A stretch of DNA of 64,000 bases from Aspidapion aeneum (Eukaryota; Arthropoda; Insecta; Coleoptera; Brentidae): assembly GCA_963576565.1 (NCBI GenBank), contig OY755045.1, positions 7,437,477-7,501,476 on the forward strand, given 5' to 3'. The notes below the pieces were generated by a model. The model searched no databases. It had not been told where the DNA came from and saw only the letters and a list, made by a program, of their open reading frames with translations. Shown here one piece after another: positions 31,440 through 41,272 of the stretch (the stretch's first letter is position 1; each line of letters opens with the position of its first letter). Both the position numbers and the translations under genes were made by a program.

Positions 31440-33590
31440 GCAAGAGGGGTCATTTAATATCCTCCATATTCTCCTGAATAAAATGTTAAAAGAAAAAATT
31501 ATTCCAAACCACTCGAGAGACTTTCGTAACCATTATTCTACACAAGAATGGCGATAGAGCATAACCTTAAAAACTATCGACCTATAACACTGCTCAATGT
31601 AATTTATAAGTTTTTCGTGAAAATATTATAGATAGATTAACAACAAAATTTGACGGATATCTATCAGAAGAACAAGCAGGCCTCACAAAAGGTTTCTCTA
31701 CAGCGTGTCCCATTTTCGATGGGATTAAATGGGAAACTCGGTTATTATTAAAGATATTGATTTTTTGATTGCACCTTACCGTGCTCTTTTTTTGAGCCCT
31801 TAAAAATGGCGTAATCAGATTTTTGCTATACACCGTAGTTTCGCTAATACAGGGAGTTTTTGAAAAAATTGTGTTTTTAATAATCCCTTGTATCTCGCTT
31901 ATTTTGCGAGATATTTTTATTCTGTAAAAACTTTTTCATGGCAACTTTTTTAGAAGAAAATAATGACGTTGTCAACTTTTTAAAATACTGTTTAATTTTT
32001 AAGATATGGTATTTATCATAAAAAAATTAAATACGGACCTGGATTTTTTTTATTACTATTTTGATTGGTTTCATGCTAGTATTATCATAAAATAATAAAA
32101 ATTTTAAAATTTTTTGTTTTAACGTAAAAAAAAAAATTAATATTTAAAAAAAAATTAGTCCGAACCTGGATATTTTTAACATAAATATAAATTAAAAATT
32201 GCTAGATAAACAATTTTTAGTTTAACTGTTTTGATACTTAGCATATTAAAATGGTTTTACGTTAATTTACAGATTTATTTGAAACAAAGTCTACGAAAAA
32301 TACAAAAAAAACAAATTATAAAAAATAACTAATTTTTCTGATTACCATTATGTGTAAGACATTGTTGGCATTTTTGAGTAATTTTTCATAAAAATATTTC
32401 TGGCATTTAAATATTGGGTTTTGTTGCTTGAATGAAGCAGTCAAACATATCACATTTTTCAAAATCTGGATATGGTCGATTTCTAGCCAGTTTAAAATAA
32501 TTGTAAGCCATTCACAAAAATGACAAGTAAAATGACAATGTCAATTCCACGCTTTTGTTTTGTAAATTTCACGACCTGCTGTGCTACCATCAAATAATTA
32601 GTATGATATTATTTTTGTAACTTTTTAACGTTTTTTACTTTATTTATAAATCTTTTAATTATCATTTCAAAACAGATAAACTAAAAATCGTTCAACTAGT
32701 GTGTCATGCAATTTTTAATTTATAATTACGTTGAAAATTTCCAGGTTCGGACTATAATTTTTTTTTCAAATATTAAATAGTTTTTTTTATCCTTAAATCA
32801 AAAAAATATTAAAGTTTTATCATTTTAAGGTAATAATAGCATGGAACGAATGAAAGTAGTAATAAAAAAAATCCAGGTCCGTATTTAATTTTTTTATGAT
32901 AAATACCATATCTCAAAAACTAAACAATATTTTAAAAAATTGACAACGTCATTATTTTGCTCTAAAAAAGTTGCCATAGAAAGGTTTTTACAGAATAAAA
33001 ATATCTTACAAAATAAGCGAGATACAAGGAATTAATTAAAATGCAATTTTTTCAAAAACTCCCTGTATTAGCGAAACCACGGGGTATAGCAAAAATCTGA
33101 TTACACCATTTTTAAGGGCTCCAAAAAAGAGCACGGTAAGGTGCAATCAGAAAATCGATATCTTTAATAATAACCGAGTTTCCCATTTAATCCCATCGAA
33201 AATGGGACACGCTGTACAGTTGGTCACCCATTAACTATGAAAAGCCTAATAAAGCGAGCCAACGAAAGCAACATTCCACTATATATGCGTTTATAGCTTT
33301 TAAAAAAGCTTTCGATAGCATTGAGCACTGGGCAGTAAAAGCATCAGCATAGCATAGCCGAATAGATCACAGATACACACACTTTATAGCCAATATATAT
33401 AGCGAAGCAGCAACATAATCAATTCAAATCTACGAAGGAACCAAGCTAATTCGCATAAGAAGAAGTGTCAGAAGAGTGACACAATATGCCTTAAACCAAA
33501 CAGCTGAAATTAAGAGACAATCAAGATTAGCCTGGGCAGCAATCGGTAAATTAAGCTAGATATTAAAAAATAACAAATATCCTCAGTTTA
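31440..33590 (+). mobile_element. LINE-C copy 2, split by a mariner-type palindrome
   Basis: Left piece 31445-31700 (ILLNKMLKE, NVIYKFFVKIL, and EEQAGLTKGFS in shifted frames). Right piece 33217-33590 (WSPINYEKPNK-type region, FKKAFDSIEHWAVK, and RRQSRLAWAAIGKLS). Together they are colinear with LINE-C copy 1, and the break coincides with the TA-flanked element at 31701-33214. Parts between the RT motif before the catalytic loop and the thumb are deleted. Dead. Confidence 0.8.
31701..33214. mobile_element. 1.5-kb palindromic mariner-type element in LINE-C
   Basis: Ends CAGCGTGTCCCATTTTCGAT and its exact inverse. TA at 31699-31700 and 33215-33216. The arms are about 540 bp each (to about 32235 and from about 32670), imperfect but continuous, with a spacer of about 430 bp. 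No transposase frame. It is the longest fold-back structure in the window. Confidence 0.92.
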
Positions 33591-33835
33591 GGAAGGAGAC
33601 ATTGATTGGTTATACACTTTCGTTTTGATGTACTGAGGATATTTTTTAGTATGTAGCTTAATTTACCAAATGCTGCCCAAGCCAATCTTACTCGTCTCTT
33701 GATTTCAGTCGTTTGGTTTTCCTTATTTAGTTTAATAATTTGTCCCATTCCTCTACTTGTTCTATTTTCCTTTGGTTTATTCTGATCGTGATATCCTCAT
33801 CTGACTTTCAAGATCCAGGCTACTAAACATTTATT
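33591..33835 (-). mobile_element. Inverted LINE-C piece abutting copy 2
   Basis: The minus strand reads MGQIIKLNKENQ, KRRVRLAWAAFGKLSYILKN, then STSKRKCITN. The KRRxRLAWAAxGKLS block is also at the end of the plus-strand copy, so the same LINE segment occurs in both orientations around 33590. This fits twin-priming or an inverted duplication. Confidence 0.75.
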
Positions 33836-34319
33836 AAATGTGGATTTTAATTAGGAACTTTAAACTTTATATTATTATTGTGAGATGTAATTTTTTTTCT
33901 GATGTTTGAAGGTAACAGAGATCCTTGATAAGGCATTAACGAATCTATTTTCGACGGTATTTTTTTGGATCATTAAATATGGCCTAATAAATCAAGTCTT
34001 ATTTTTTTTCAAATTCAAATCTTCCATTCACCAGAAACTGTATTAAAAACCTTAATAACTCATCCTCTTTTGTGTTTTTCTGATTTTATTTATGATTTTA
34101 CTTATTAAATGGTTTGGAAGTTGCACCTTACATAACTAGTTTTTTCAAGCTCTCCATACTTAGGAGTGAATGATACCTACATCATAATATAAATTTTAAT
34201 CCAAAGATTTAAAAGAAGAAAATATAACAATAATTATTTATAATTTTAAGTTAAGTCTCTTTATTCAAACTTAAAGATATATGGCCAAAAAAACAAATGG
34301 TATAGGGTTGTTCACTTAG
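33836..34319. other. No gene recognised
   Basis: AT-rich spacer. Confidence 0.35.
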
Positions 34320-34535
34320 AAAAATACACCGAGAGAAGAAATAGAAATAAAAAAAGGAAAAACGTAGATAAGAAAAAGAACAAAAGAGAAGACAAAGAAA
34401 AGAACAAGAAAACTAAAAAGAAGAAGAAGGAAAATAAGTAAAAAAAAAGATAAAGAAGAAGAGGAAAGAAAGAAGAAAAATAATATGAAGAAAAACAAAA
34501 CAAAAGAAGAAACCAAGAAAAAAAGAAAGATAATG
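34320..34535 (+). repeat. Purine-rich GA/A tract
   Basis: About 215 bp almost free of C and T on the plus strand (GAAGAAG, AAAAAGG, AAGAAAAAG). It gives low-complexity FFLFFS frames on the other strand that are not genes. Confidence 0.85.
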
Positions 34536-34889
34536 TTTACAGGTATGGAGGGTTAATAACACTTTTATACTAACAACGATTTTTTAAGCGTATTGAATTT
34601 GGATCGTTACACACATGTGTGCTTTTACTAGTCTTAAATCAAAACAAAAATGTCATTAAAAACCGTTTCTGAAAAGGATTGCCCCTAATGAGTTTTTCAT
34701 ATGGAGATTGCCCACAATCAGTATTAGTAAAAGGTGTTAAATCATAAATATCACAGAGTGCCGCAGGGTACCGTTTATGGACCAATATGTTAGTGGGGTC
34801 TGTGTTAGATTTGTGAAATGAGATTTCAAAGTTTGGCGATGGGACTTTTAGGCACTTAACAGATAGAAAAATTAATGAATGGATAGGAA

Positions 34890-35112
34890 ATAAAACAAAA
34901 GTGAGGGATATCAAAGGAGAGGTAGCCAAAGTAAATCGATCGATGGAACAAATAAACGAAGTAGGGGAATACCCCAAATGAGATGACGGACGATTTGAAG
35001 AAACACGCGGGAAGTAGATGGATGAACACGGCAACAGACAGAGAAGAGTGGAAGATATTGGGAGAAGCCTATATCCAAAGATGGATCGATGAAGGTTAAA
35101 TTCAAGATAGAG
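34890..35112 (+). mobile_element. LINE 3' coding tail, probably LINE-C or RTE-like
   Basis: In the frame around 34980 the text reads DDLKKHAGSRWMNTATDREE followed by WKILGEAYIQRWIDEG and a stop. The pattern W-x-DD-(L/I)-KK-x-AG-x-x-WM ... LGEAYxQxW is the C-terminus of many insect RTE-type LINE proteins. Upstream frames are broken. It abuts LINE-A copy 5. Confidence 0.7.
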
Positions 35113-35402
35113 AGAAGACTATATGATAAGAAAGTTAATGGAAGAATATCAAAAGTGGGGATTAACACTGAACGTGGACAAGACACAGTACTTATGTATT
35201 GGAAACGAATCCAGTGAGTTAGAACTAGATAATGCACAAACAATATCTCTATGCAATGAGTATGTATACTTGGGTGTCACATTTGATAAGACAGGAACAT
35301 ACTGTAAAGAACTAGAAAAAAGAATAGCGCGAGCAAAAAAAGTTATTGGATGTCTTAATAGTATTTTATGGAGCAGAGAGATAAAAAAGAATGTAAAATT
35401 TA

Positions 35403-36499
35403 TATACAGTCGAACCTCTATAACTCGAACCTGAAGGGACAACCAAAACAGTTCGAGTTATGGAGAGTTCGAGTTATAGAAACTCGAGTTACATAGGTTA
35501 AAATACATGTAAAAAGTGCAGGGACCGCTTAAAAGGTTCGAGTTATAGAGGGGTTCGAGTTATAGAGGTTCGAGTTAGAGAGGTTCGACTGTATATATTT
35601 ATCGGTTTCACAACGTTCTAGGCCTCTTATTCTTATTTCACTGTCTATTCCTTCTCTCCAGCTTCTCCTTGGTCTTCCTCGTTTTCTTCGGCCAGTTGGT
35701 TTCCATTGTAGTATTTGTTTAGGTAGTCTTTCATCATTCATTCTTTGTACATGTCCGTACCACACCAGTTGTTTTGTTCTTATATCATCCACTAAATTAT
35801 GTTTACCCACTGTCATAATTTCTCTTATTCTTTGATTTGTAACCCTTTCTCTTTTTGATTTCCCTGCTGCTCTTCTCCAATAGTCCATCTCCGTAGCGGA
35901 AAGCATTTTTTCTGATCTATCCTTGATTGGCCATACTTCTGAGCCGTATGTAATAATACTTTTTACAATGGTGTTATATATAAGCTTTTTATTATGTTTT
36001 GATATACTTTGGTCCCAAATTATTCCATTTAATAAAGTTATTGCTTTTCTTCCTTGTACGTTTCGATCTTTTATAGCTTTTTCTAGTGTTCCGTCAGCTG
36101 TAATTTTTAGACCTAAGTATTTATACTCATCACAGGACTGAATTCGCTGCCCGGTATTTAAGATTAGATCCTGTTTCATTCCACCGATACACATATACTC
36201 TGTCTAGTCCCCACTTATTGTATTCTTCTATTAGTTTTCGTGTCATATATTCGAGGTCGTCATAATCCTGACCCACTACTATTTGATCATCGGCGAAACA
36301 TAAAGTATATAAGGTGGTTTCGTCTAACGGAATTCCCATGTTTTGGCATTTTCTCTTCCATACTTTAAGGATTTGTTCCAAGTATATCTTGAAGAGCGTA
36401 GGCGAGATACAGCAACCTTGTTTAAGACCTTTATATACTTGAAAGCCTTTGGTTAGTTTTGCTTTTATTTTAACTTTTGCCTTACTAGGTATAACTCGT
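35403..36499 (-). mobile_element. LINE-B copy 2, inserted in LINE-A
   Basis: Target duplication ATGTAAAATTTA at 35391-35402 and 36500-36511. The minus strand runs from GLKQGCCISPTLFKIYLE (RT motif before the catalytic loop, about 36365-36425) through FADDQIVVGQDYDD (catalytic FADD), CDEYKYLGLKITADGT and RRKRGRPRRSWREG to the AT-rich tail. There is a frame shift near 36200. 5' truncated in the RT domain. The tail is interrupted by the pogo-like MITE 35407-35591. LINE-B was therefore active after LINE-A, and the MITE after that. Confidence 0.9.
35407..35591 (+). mobile_element. 185-bp pogo/Tigger-like MITE in the LINE-B tail
   Basis: Ends CAGTCGAACCTCTATAACTC and inverse. TA on both sides (35405-35406, 35592-35593). 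The body is built of repeated GTTCGAGTTATAGAG units in both orientations. Almost identical to 37415-37599 in the other orientation. Confidence 0.92.
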
Positions 36500-36928
36500 A
36501 TGTAAAATTTAACATATGTAAAACAATGGTGTAAAGTACGCTGTTGTATGGAATAGAGACTTGTCGTGTAACAGAAAAATACAAAATAAAAATGAAAAGT
36601 GTCGAAATGGATGCAATAAGAAGATCAATGAGAATATCTAGAACAGATCACATAAGAAATAAGAGCATAAAAGAAAGAATGGGAATCGAGGGAAGCATAT
36701 CGGATGACATTACTAAAAGACAACTGATATGGTACGGCCATGTACAACGGATAAACGACGAAAGATTACCAAAGCAAGTCCTAGAATGGCAACCAATAGG
36801 GCGCAGAAAAGATCCAAAGATCAATGAGTCAAAAAACCTGACAGAAGATGATTGTCAGGATCGAAGGAGGTGGAGAATAGGCGTCGGATAACTAAGAAAA
36901 ACATTCTAAACCAACATAGTAGTAGTAG

Positions 36929-37414
36929 AGAATAGACTACATTATAAAAGTAGTGTCTTATCTTCCTTTGTTATGTTCCTAACTGGGAATTATTTTTAAA
37001 CATTCCAAACATTCAAATTCTAATTTACGAAACCAAACAAAAATAAATAATACTTAGAAAAAAATGCGGCTCATTTTCTAGGTAGATATCTCTAACAACC
37101 AGTTTCGGAGTTTTTTTGACAAATCCCCGATGCCATCCGACCAAACGGGCATCTTTGTTACAAAAAGTCTTAATAAAGTTACAATTACGGTGCTTAATCA
37201 TTTCACATTCGAGTCAAACATACATTAATTTCGTGTCTTTTCTGGTCAGAACGGATTAAGTTTAACCAAGTATCTCAAGATACAACAACTTTATCAAAGT
37301 ACCTATCTATTACCACAAAGTAATACATATTACTTTGTGGTATAATTAACTAACTAATAGGCAAAAAGGCGCAAAAGTTTTTTTAGTGTTTTTTAGTAGA
37401 AACCATAGTCATTA
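36929..37414. other. No gene recognised
   Basis: Contains a near palindrome around 37311-37344 (TACCACAAAGTAATACATATTACTTTGTGGTA), otherwise AT-rich. Confidence 0.4.
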
Positions 37415-37599
37415 CAGTCGAACCTCTCTAACTCGAACCTCTATAACTCGAACCCCTCTATAACTCGAACCTTTTCAGTTGTCCCTGCACTTTCTACATG
37501 TATTTTAACCTATGTAACTCGAGTTTCTATAACTCGAACTCTCCATAACTCGAACTGTTTTGGTTGTCCCTTCAGGTTCGAGTTATAGAGGTTCGACTG
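37415..37599 (-). mobile_element. 185-bp pogo/Tigger-like MITE
   Basis: The same element as 35407-35591, inverted, also exactly 185 bp and TA-flanked (37413-37414, 37600-37601), with only a handful of differences. This makes it one of the youngest families in the window. Confidence 0.92.
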
Positions 37600-37969
37600 T
37601 ATTTTCATAGTTATTTGACAACTATATACGAAACATATTTTAACTTGATTTTTTTATTTTTGAACAATCTTTTTAAATTGCGCTATACAATAGAACACAA
37701 AGACGTACTCTATAAAATGTTTACTATGCATACGTTACCTTCATTTTTATAATTTACCACTACACCACAAATTGTTTTAAAAAATTTATTAATGTAAAAT
37801 GGATATAAATAATTTTATCGGACTTCGCTTATCTATTTCTTGGATCCAAATTTTTTCTAAAGTTATTTATGACAAATTAGTATTTTTAAGAATAAGAATA
37901 AGAGTACTATGTATATAAGAGTACACCCCCCCCTCCAGCCCCTTAGAAAGAAAAGCTATCTACATTCGT
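37600..37969. other. No gene recognised
   Basis: AT-rich spacer. Confidence 0.35.
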
Positions 37970-38030
37970 GCAACCACTACGACTAATACTTCGATTACAA
38001 CTATGACTACGACTACAACTACGACGAAAG
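37970..38030 (+). repeat. Imperfect ACTACG/ACAACT microsatellite
   Basis: Runs of CTACGACTA- and TACAACTACGACG-like triplets preceding a TIR element. Confidence 0.7.
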
Positions 38031-38032
38031 CA

Positions 38033-38663
38033 GGGTCTACACATAACGTTTTGCCTGTCGTTTTACTTGATCAGGTAAAACGGATTAGGCAAAACGTTTC
38101 GTGTAGACAATAAAACATACGTTTTGCCTGAACTAAACAGGACTGAAGTCGGACTTGTTGAACCTATCGGTAAAGGCTTTGTTTCCGGTAAAACGGCAGT
38201 TTTAACGGCATTTCTTGTGGTAGTGCATACAATTTTAATTCCTTTCGAGTGCAACTTAGAAGTTGCTATACAAAACGTCCGACATTAGATAAGATAATTT
38301 TTTTAGGAAATCAAACAGCTTATTGTCTTCCTCTCCTAATTTTTAATTTGTTTTAAACAAATAGTCCCGACGTGTTTTGTAAGTAGAAACTTTCATCTTT
38401 AGGGGACATTACCAAACTAAATCAACACAACATTTTGAAAAACTGGTTAAAAAACTATGTTTAGCTACTGAAACGGTTAAGTCATAGACATTTAAAACAA
38501 AAAACATTATTGACAAAAGCAGTGCTTCCTCCATGGTGTATCAAAAACTGATCTAAAAACGTACGTTAAAACTATCAAATGTGTACGCTTGTCTTTCAAC
38601 CGTCATACTTCACCCTTTTGACTGACAGGCAAGACGTAAGGTAAAATGTTATGTCTGGTCCGG
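38033..38663. mobile_element. TIR MITE (GGGTCTACACATAAC ends)
   Basis: Left GGGTCTACACATAACGTTTT and, inverted, GGACCAGACATAACATTTTA. Subterminal repeats of AAAACG and GTTTTGCCTG occur near both ends (38051, 38113, 38630). No transposase. 38664-39017 holds nothing recognised. Confidence 0.55.
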
Positions 38664-39017
38664 GCTTAAAACTACGACTGAAACTTCCTACTATTTTTTA
38701 ACTAGTTAATTAAATTTTTTAATTTATCTTATTTTTATTGTAGATAACAATACCTTGTCTGATATTTCTCAGAATCGTTTTGAAATTAATATACGACTTG
38801 ATAAGATCTAAGCTGGTGAATCCTAGCTATTTTTAAACGACATTGGTTAAACATAAAGCGGTGATTTGTAGCTTCTCGGGGTGCCTCAAGGCTATGTTCC
38901 TATACCCTATACCCATCCTATGCTGGGTTCTAAAAAAAATTGTGATGTTATAGATATCAATTTTGATAGAGTATGTACTGATTGAGTAAAAATAAATGGA
39001 TCCATGACGGATCTGAC

Positions 39018-39419
39018 ACCTTCCTAGCTACCTTCCTACCTTCCTTGAAAACAGTTTTTGTAAATATCTCAGAAACTAAAACTCCTTCGAACCTTGAGCA
39101 AAATATAGTCTATATTCCGAAAACAGTGTTTTGATACGATGCTCCGGCAAAAAGTTAGCATTTTTCTAAGTTTTTAATTGTCAAAAAACTGTCATTAGCA
39201 TTAATGGATTTTGACCAAAATCTAGCCAGCTCGTAAGAGTGTCGAACACTATTTTATCTGAAAATTTCATGAAAATCGGTTCAGCGGTTTAGGAGCTATC
39301 GTGTTATCGTGTTACAGACAGAAATAATATACATACACACACAGCCACACACACATACTAGGATAGGTCAAAACACATTTTTGGCATTATCTCAAAAAAA
39401 TAAGTGGGCTAGGAAGGTA
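39018..39419. mobile_element. Small TIR element with a conserved arthropod repeat core
   Basis: CCTTCCTAGCTACC at the left and GGGCTAGGAAGGTA at the right. The core AAAATCGGTTCAGCGGTTTA and GGAGCTATCGTGTTA is a phrase I have seen in dispersed repeats of many insects. An ACACAC run is at 39330-39355. Confidence 0.55.
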
Positions 39420-39436
39420 AAAATACACACCGTATC

Positions 39437-39698
39437 CAGTGGCATAGCGTGGGGGGGTTGTCGCCCCACCCCCCCCCCCCCCGCCCGAGGTTACTGGCGC
39501 CCTATGGCTGTCCTATGCGCCCTAAGCTTTATTAAGGAGCAGGGCCGGCAACGGCAAATTGAGAGGGCGGCAAAGCTGTCTCTAGGAAACAAAAGACACG
39601 ATGAACTTTTTTTTTTGTTATTTTTGGTCGCAAGATTTTTGATGGGCGCCCTTTTTATCTGTTGACCCCCCCGCCCCTTGAGGCACGCTACGCCCCTG
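39437..39698. mobile_element. hAT-S MITE, complete
   Basis: Ends CAGTGGCATAGCGTGG and GCACGCTACGCCCCTG. TSD ACCGTATC at 39429-39436 and 39699-39706 (exact). C run of about 14 near the left end. The segment 39700-39830 right of it is a decayed hAT-G fragment ending CACGCCACTG. Confidence 0.92.
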
Positions 39699-40110
39699 AC
39701 CGTATCTTTTTAGTTACTGGATTTAGTACTTATTCCTGGACGCTCAGATTTTTTGAGATATTTTTCACATTTTATAAGAGACGGGGGTCTCGCTCCCCCC
39801 AAACTTTTTTCTAAACACGCCACTGATAGCATTCAAGTGAAATGACTACGGTTAAACTAAAACGTTAAAGAAAGCTTTTAAGATCTTTTTGACGCTGCCC
39901 AATAAAAAAGTTTTCTTATGGGAACGAAACAATTTTATTTTAATTCGAACAACCTGAATTAAATGGAAGTTCGGTGTATCACCACGGTCGTTTTTTCGAA
40001 GAATGTGATACATTTTTGTGGATTTTTTAAACAGTTAGTAATTATAGGTAAATTTAGTGGGAATAAGGACACTGTTGTTCTGGTAAATATACGTTTTAAT
40101 CCATCGGTAA

Positions 40111-40140
40111 CGTTTCGACAATGGTTTTTGTCTTCATCAG
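40111..40140 (-). ncRNA. Hammerhead-like core in the inverted pLTR
   Basis: The minus strand reads CUGAUGA, one A, GACAA-loop-UUGUC (5-bp stem II), then GAAAC. The core fits. A possible stem III pairs ACGTT with AACGT downstream, but stem I is weak by eye. Confidence 0.6.
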
Positions 40141-40347
40141 CCCTTCAGACTAGATCGTACATTGGAACAACAAAAAACAAGAATTCAAGCACATCAGGAA
40201 AACAAACAGCACAAAATTAAAAACGAAACCGTTTTTAATTTTGTGCCGTTTGTGTACGAAACCGTTTTTAATTTTGTGCCGTTTGTTTTCCTGATGTGCT
40301 TGAATTCTTGTTTTTTGTTGTTCCAATGTACGATCTAGTCTGAAGGT

Positions 40348-40377
40348 CTGATGAAGACAAAAACCAATGTCGAAACG
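40348..40377 (+). ncRNA. Hammerhead-like core in pLTR 2
   Basis: CUGAUGA, A, GACA-loop-UGUC, GAAAC. One change shortens stem II to 4 bp relative to the other two copies. The same candidate stem III follows (ACGTT ... AACGT). Confidence 0.6.
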
Positions 40378-40479
40378 TTACCGATGGATTAAAACGTATA
40401 TTTACCAGAACAACAGTGTCCTTATTCCCACTAAATTTACCTATAGTTGCATTGCAAGGACGTGATAAGTTTACCAAAT

Positions 40480-40845
40480 ATGGAATCTGGGGGTATTTTC
40501 AACATCCTGAAGGAAGCTCATGGGGAGGAAGCGTGGAGTACGGCGAAATTGATCACAAACCTAACATCAAAGAGAGCTGCAATGCTAAACAGAAGGGTTT
40601 TTTTACTTCAGTGTAGATCTAAGAATCTTTTTCCTAAACATATTTTAAATAATTTTAAATGTTTAAACACAGTCTTAATGGACAGTCACCCTTATAAAAG
40701 GGAAGTAGATGCTATAACACATAGATTTAAATCATCTATATTAAATTTAGAAATAAAAATCTTGGGTTTCGTTTTTAATTTTGTGCCGTTTGTTTTCCTG
40801 ATGTGCTTGAATTCTTGTTTTTTGTTGTTCCAATGTACGATCTAG
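40480..40845 (+). pseudogene. N-terminal piece of a Penelope-like polyprotein
   Basis: Starts with ATG at 40480 directly after the pLTR. It includes TSKRAAMLNRRVFLLQCRSK and FPKHILNN, with CLNTVLMDSHPYKREVD further on, a basic helical N-terminus like that preceding RT in Penelope-like proteins. It then runs into the downstream pLTR and stops at 40843-40845. No RT motif. The frame itself is undamaged over about 95 codons, so the loss was a deletion, not slow decay. Confidence 0.6.
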
Positions 40846-40854
40846 TCTGAAGGT

Positions 40855-40884
40855 CTGATGAAGACAAAAACCATTGTCGAAACG
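40855..40884 (+). ncRNA. Hammerhead-like core in pLTR 3
   Basis: CUGAUGA, A, GACAA-loop-UUGUC, GAAAC, with the same flanks as pLTR 2. If transcribed through pLTRs 2 and 3, two cores would lie about 507 nt apart. Confidence 0.6.
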
Positions 40885-41272
40885 TTACCGATGGATTAAA
40901 ACGTATATTTACCAGAACAACAGTGTCCTTATTCCCACTAAATTTACCTATAGTTGCATTGCAAGGACGTGATAAGTTTACCAAACAGTTAGTAATGTCA
41001 AACGAGAAACCGCGCCGCAGTGGCGTCAATATTATTCCTTTTTCTATATATTAGGTTTAGATGTAACATTTGTATTTCCATTGATCTTTGGGCTTTTATT
41101 GCCTTATCCGTGTTACATGTTCGATTTTGTAAGTGTCCAGGTCTGGCATTCATAGCTGAGCACAGGAAGGATACATTGGTTCGACACATTCGTTCTTAAG
41201 TACTGAAGATATTTAATTTATTTTTAATATGTTTATTTATATCCTCTACTTGTTTATATTTTTGTTTCTAAT

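Larger units (their letters stand above)
35113..36928 (+). mobile_element. LINE-A copy 5, split by LINE-B copy 2
   Basis: Left part 35113-35402: IRKLMEEYQKWGLTLNVDKT, YVYLGVTFDKTGT, RAKKVIGCLNSILWSREIKK. Right part 36500-36928: GIETCRVTEKYKIKMKSVEM, QLIWYGHVQRIND, EDDCQDRRRWRIGVG, then a TAG run at 36917-36928. The two join at the 12-bp ATGTAAAATTTA, duplicated by the LINE-B insertion. Confidence 0.88.
40043..40982 (+). mobile_element. Penelope-like element, internally deleted, with pseudo-LTRs
   Basis: Exact 14-bp duplication AAACAGTTAGTAAT at 40029-40042 and 40983-40996. Order: an inverted, truncated pseudo-LTR (40043-40228), a plus-strand pseudo-LTR (40229-40475, with a 33-bp tandem duplication at its start), an N-terminal coding remnant (40480-40770), and a second plus-strand pseudo-LTR (40771-40982). 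An inverted partial pLTR upstream is a Penelope hallmark. RT and endonuclease are missing. Each pLTR carries a hammerhead-like core. Confidence 0.85.

Noticed and set aside
34312..34516. Minus-strand frames rich in Phe/Leu/Ser
   Set aside because: Complement of the GA-rich tract; low-complexity artefact.
40447..40845. Start of the Penelope ORF at 40447
   Set aside because: That codon is TTG within the pLTR; the first ATG in frame is 40480.
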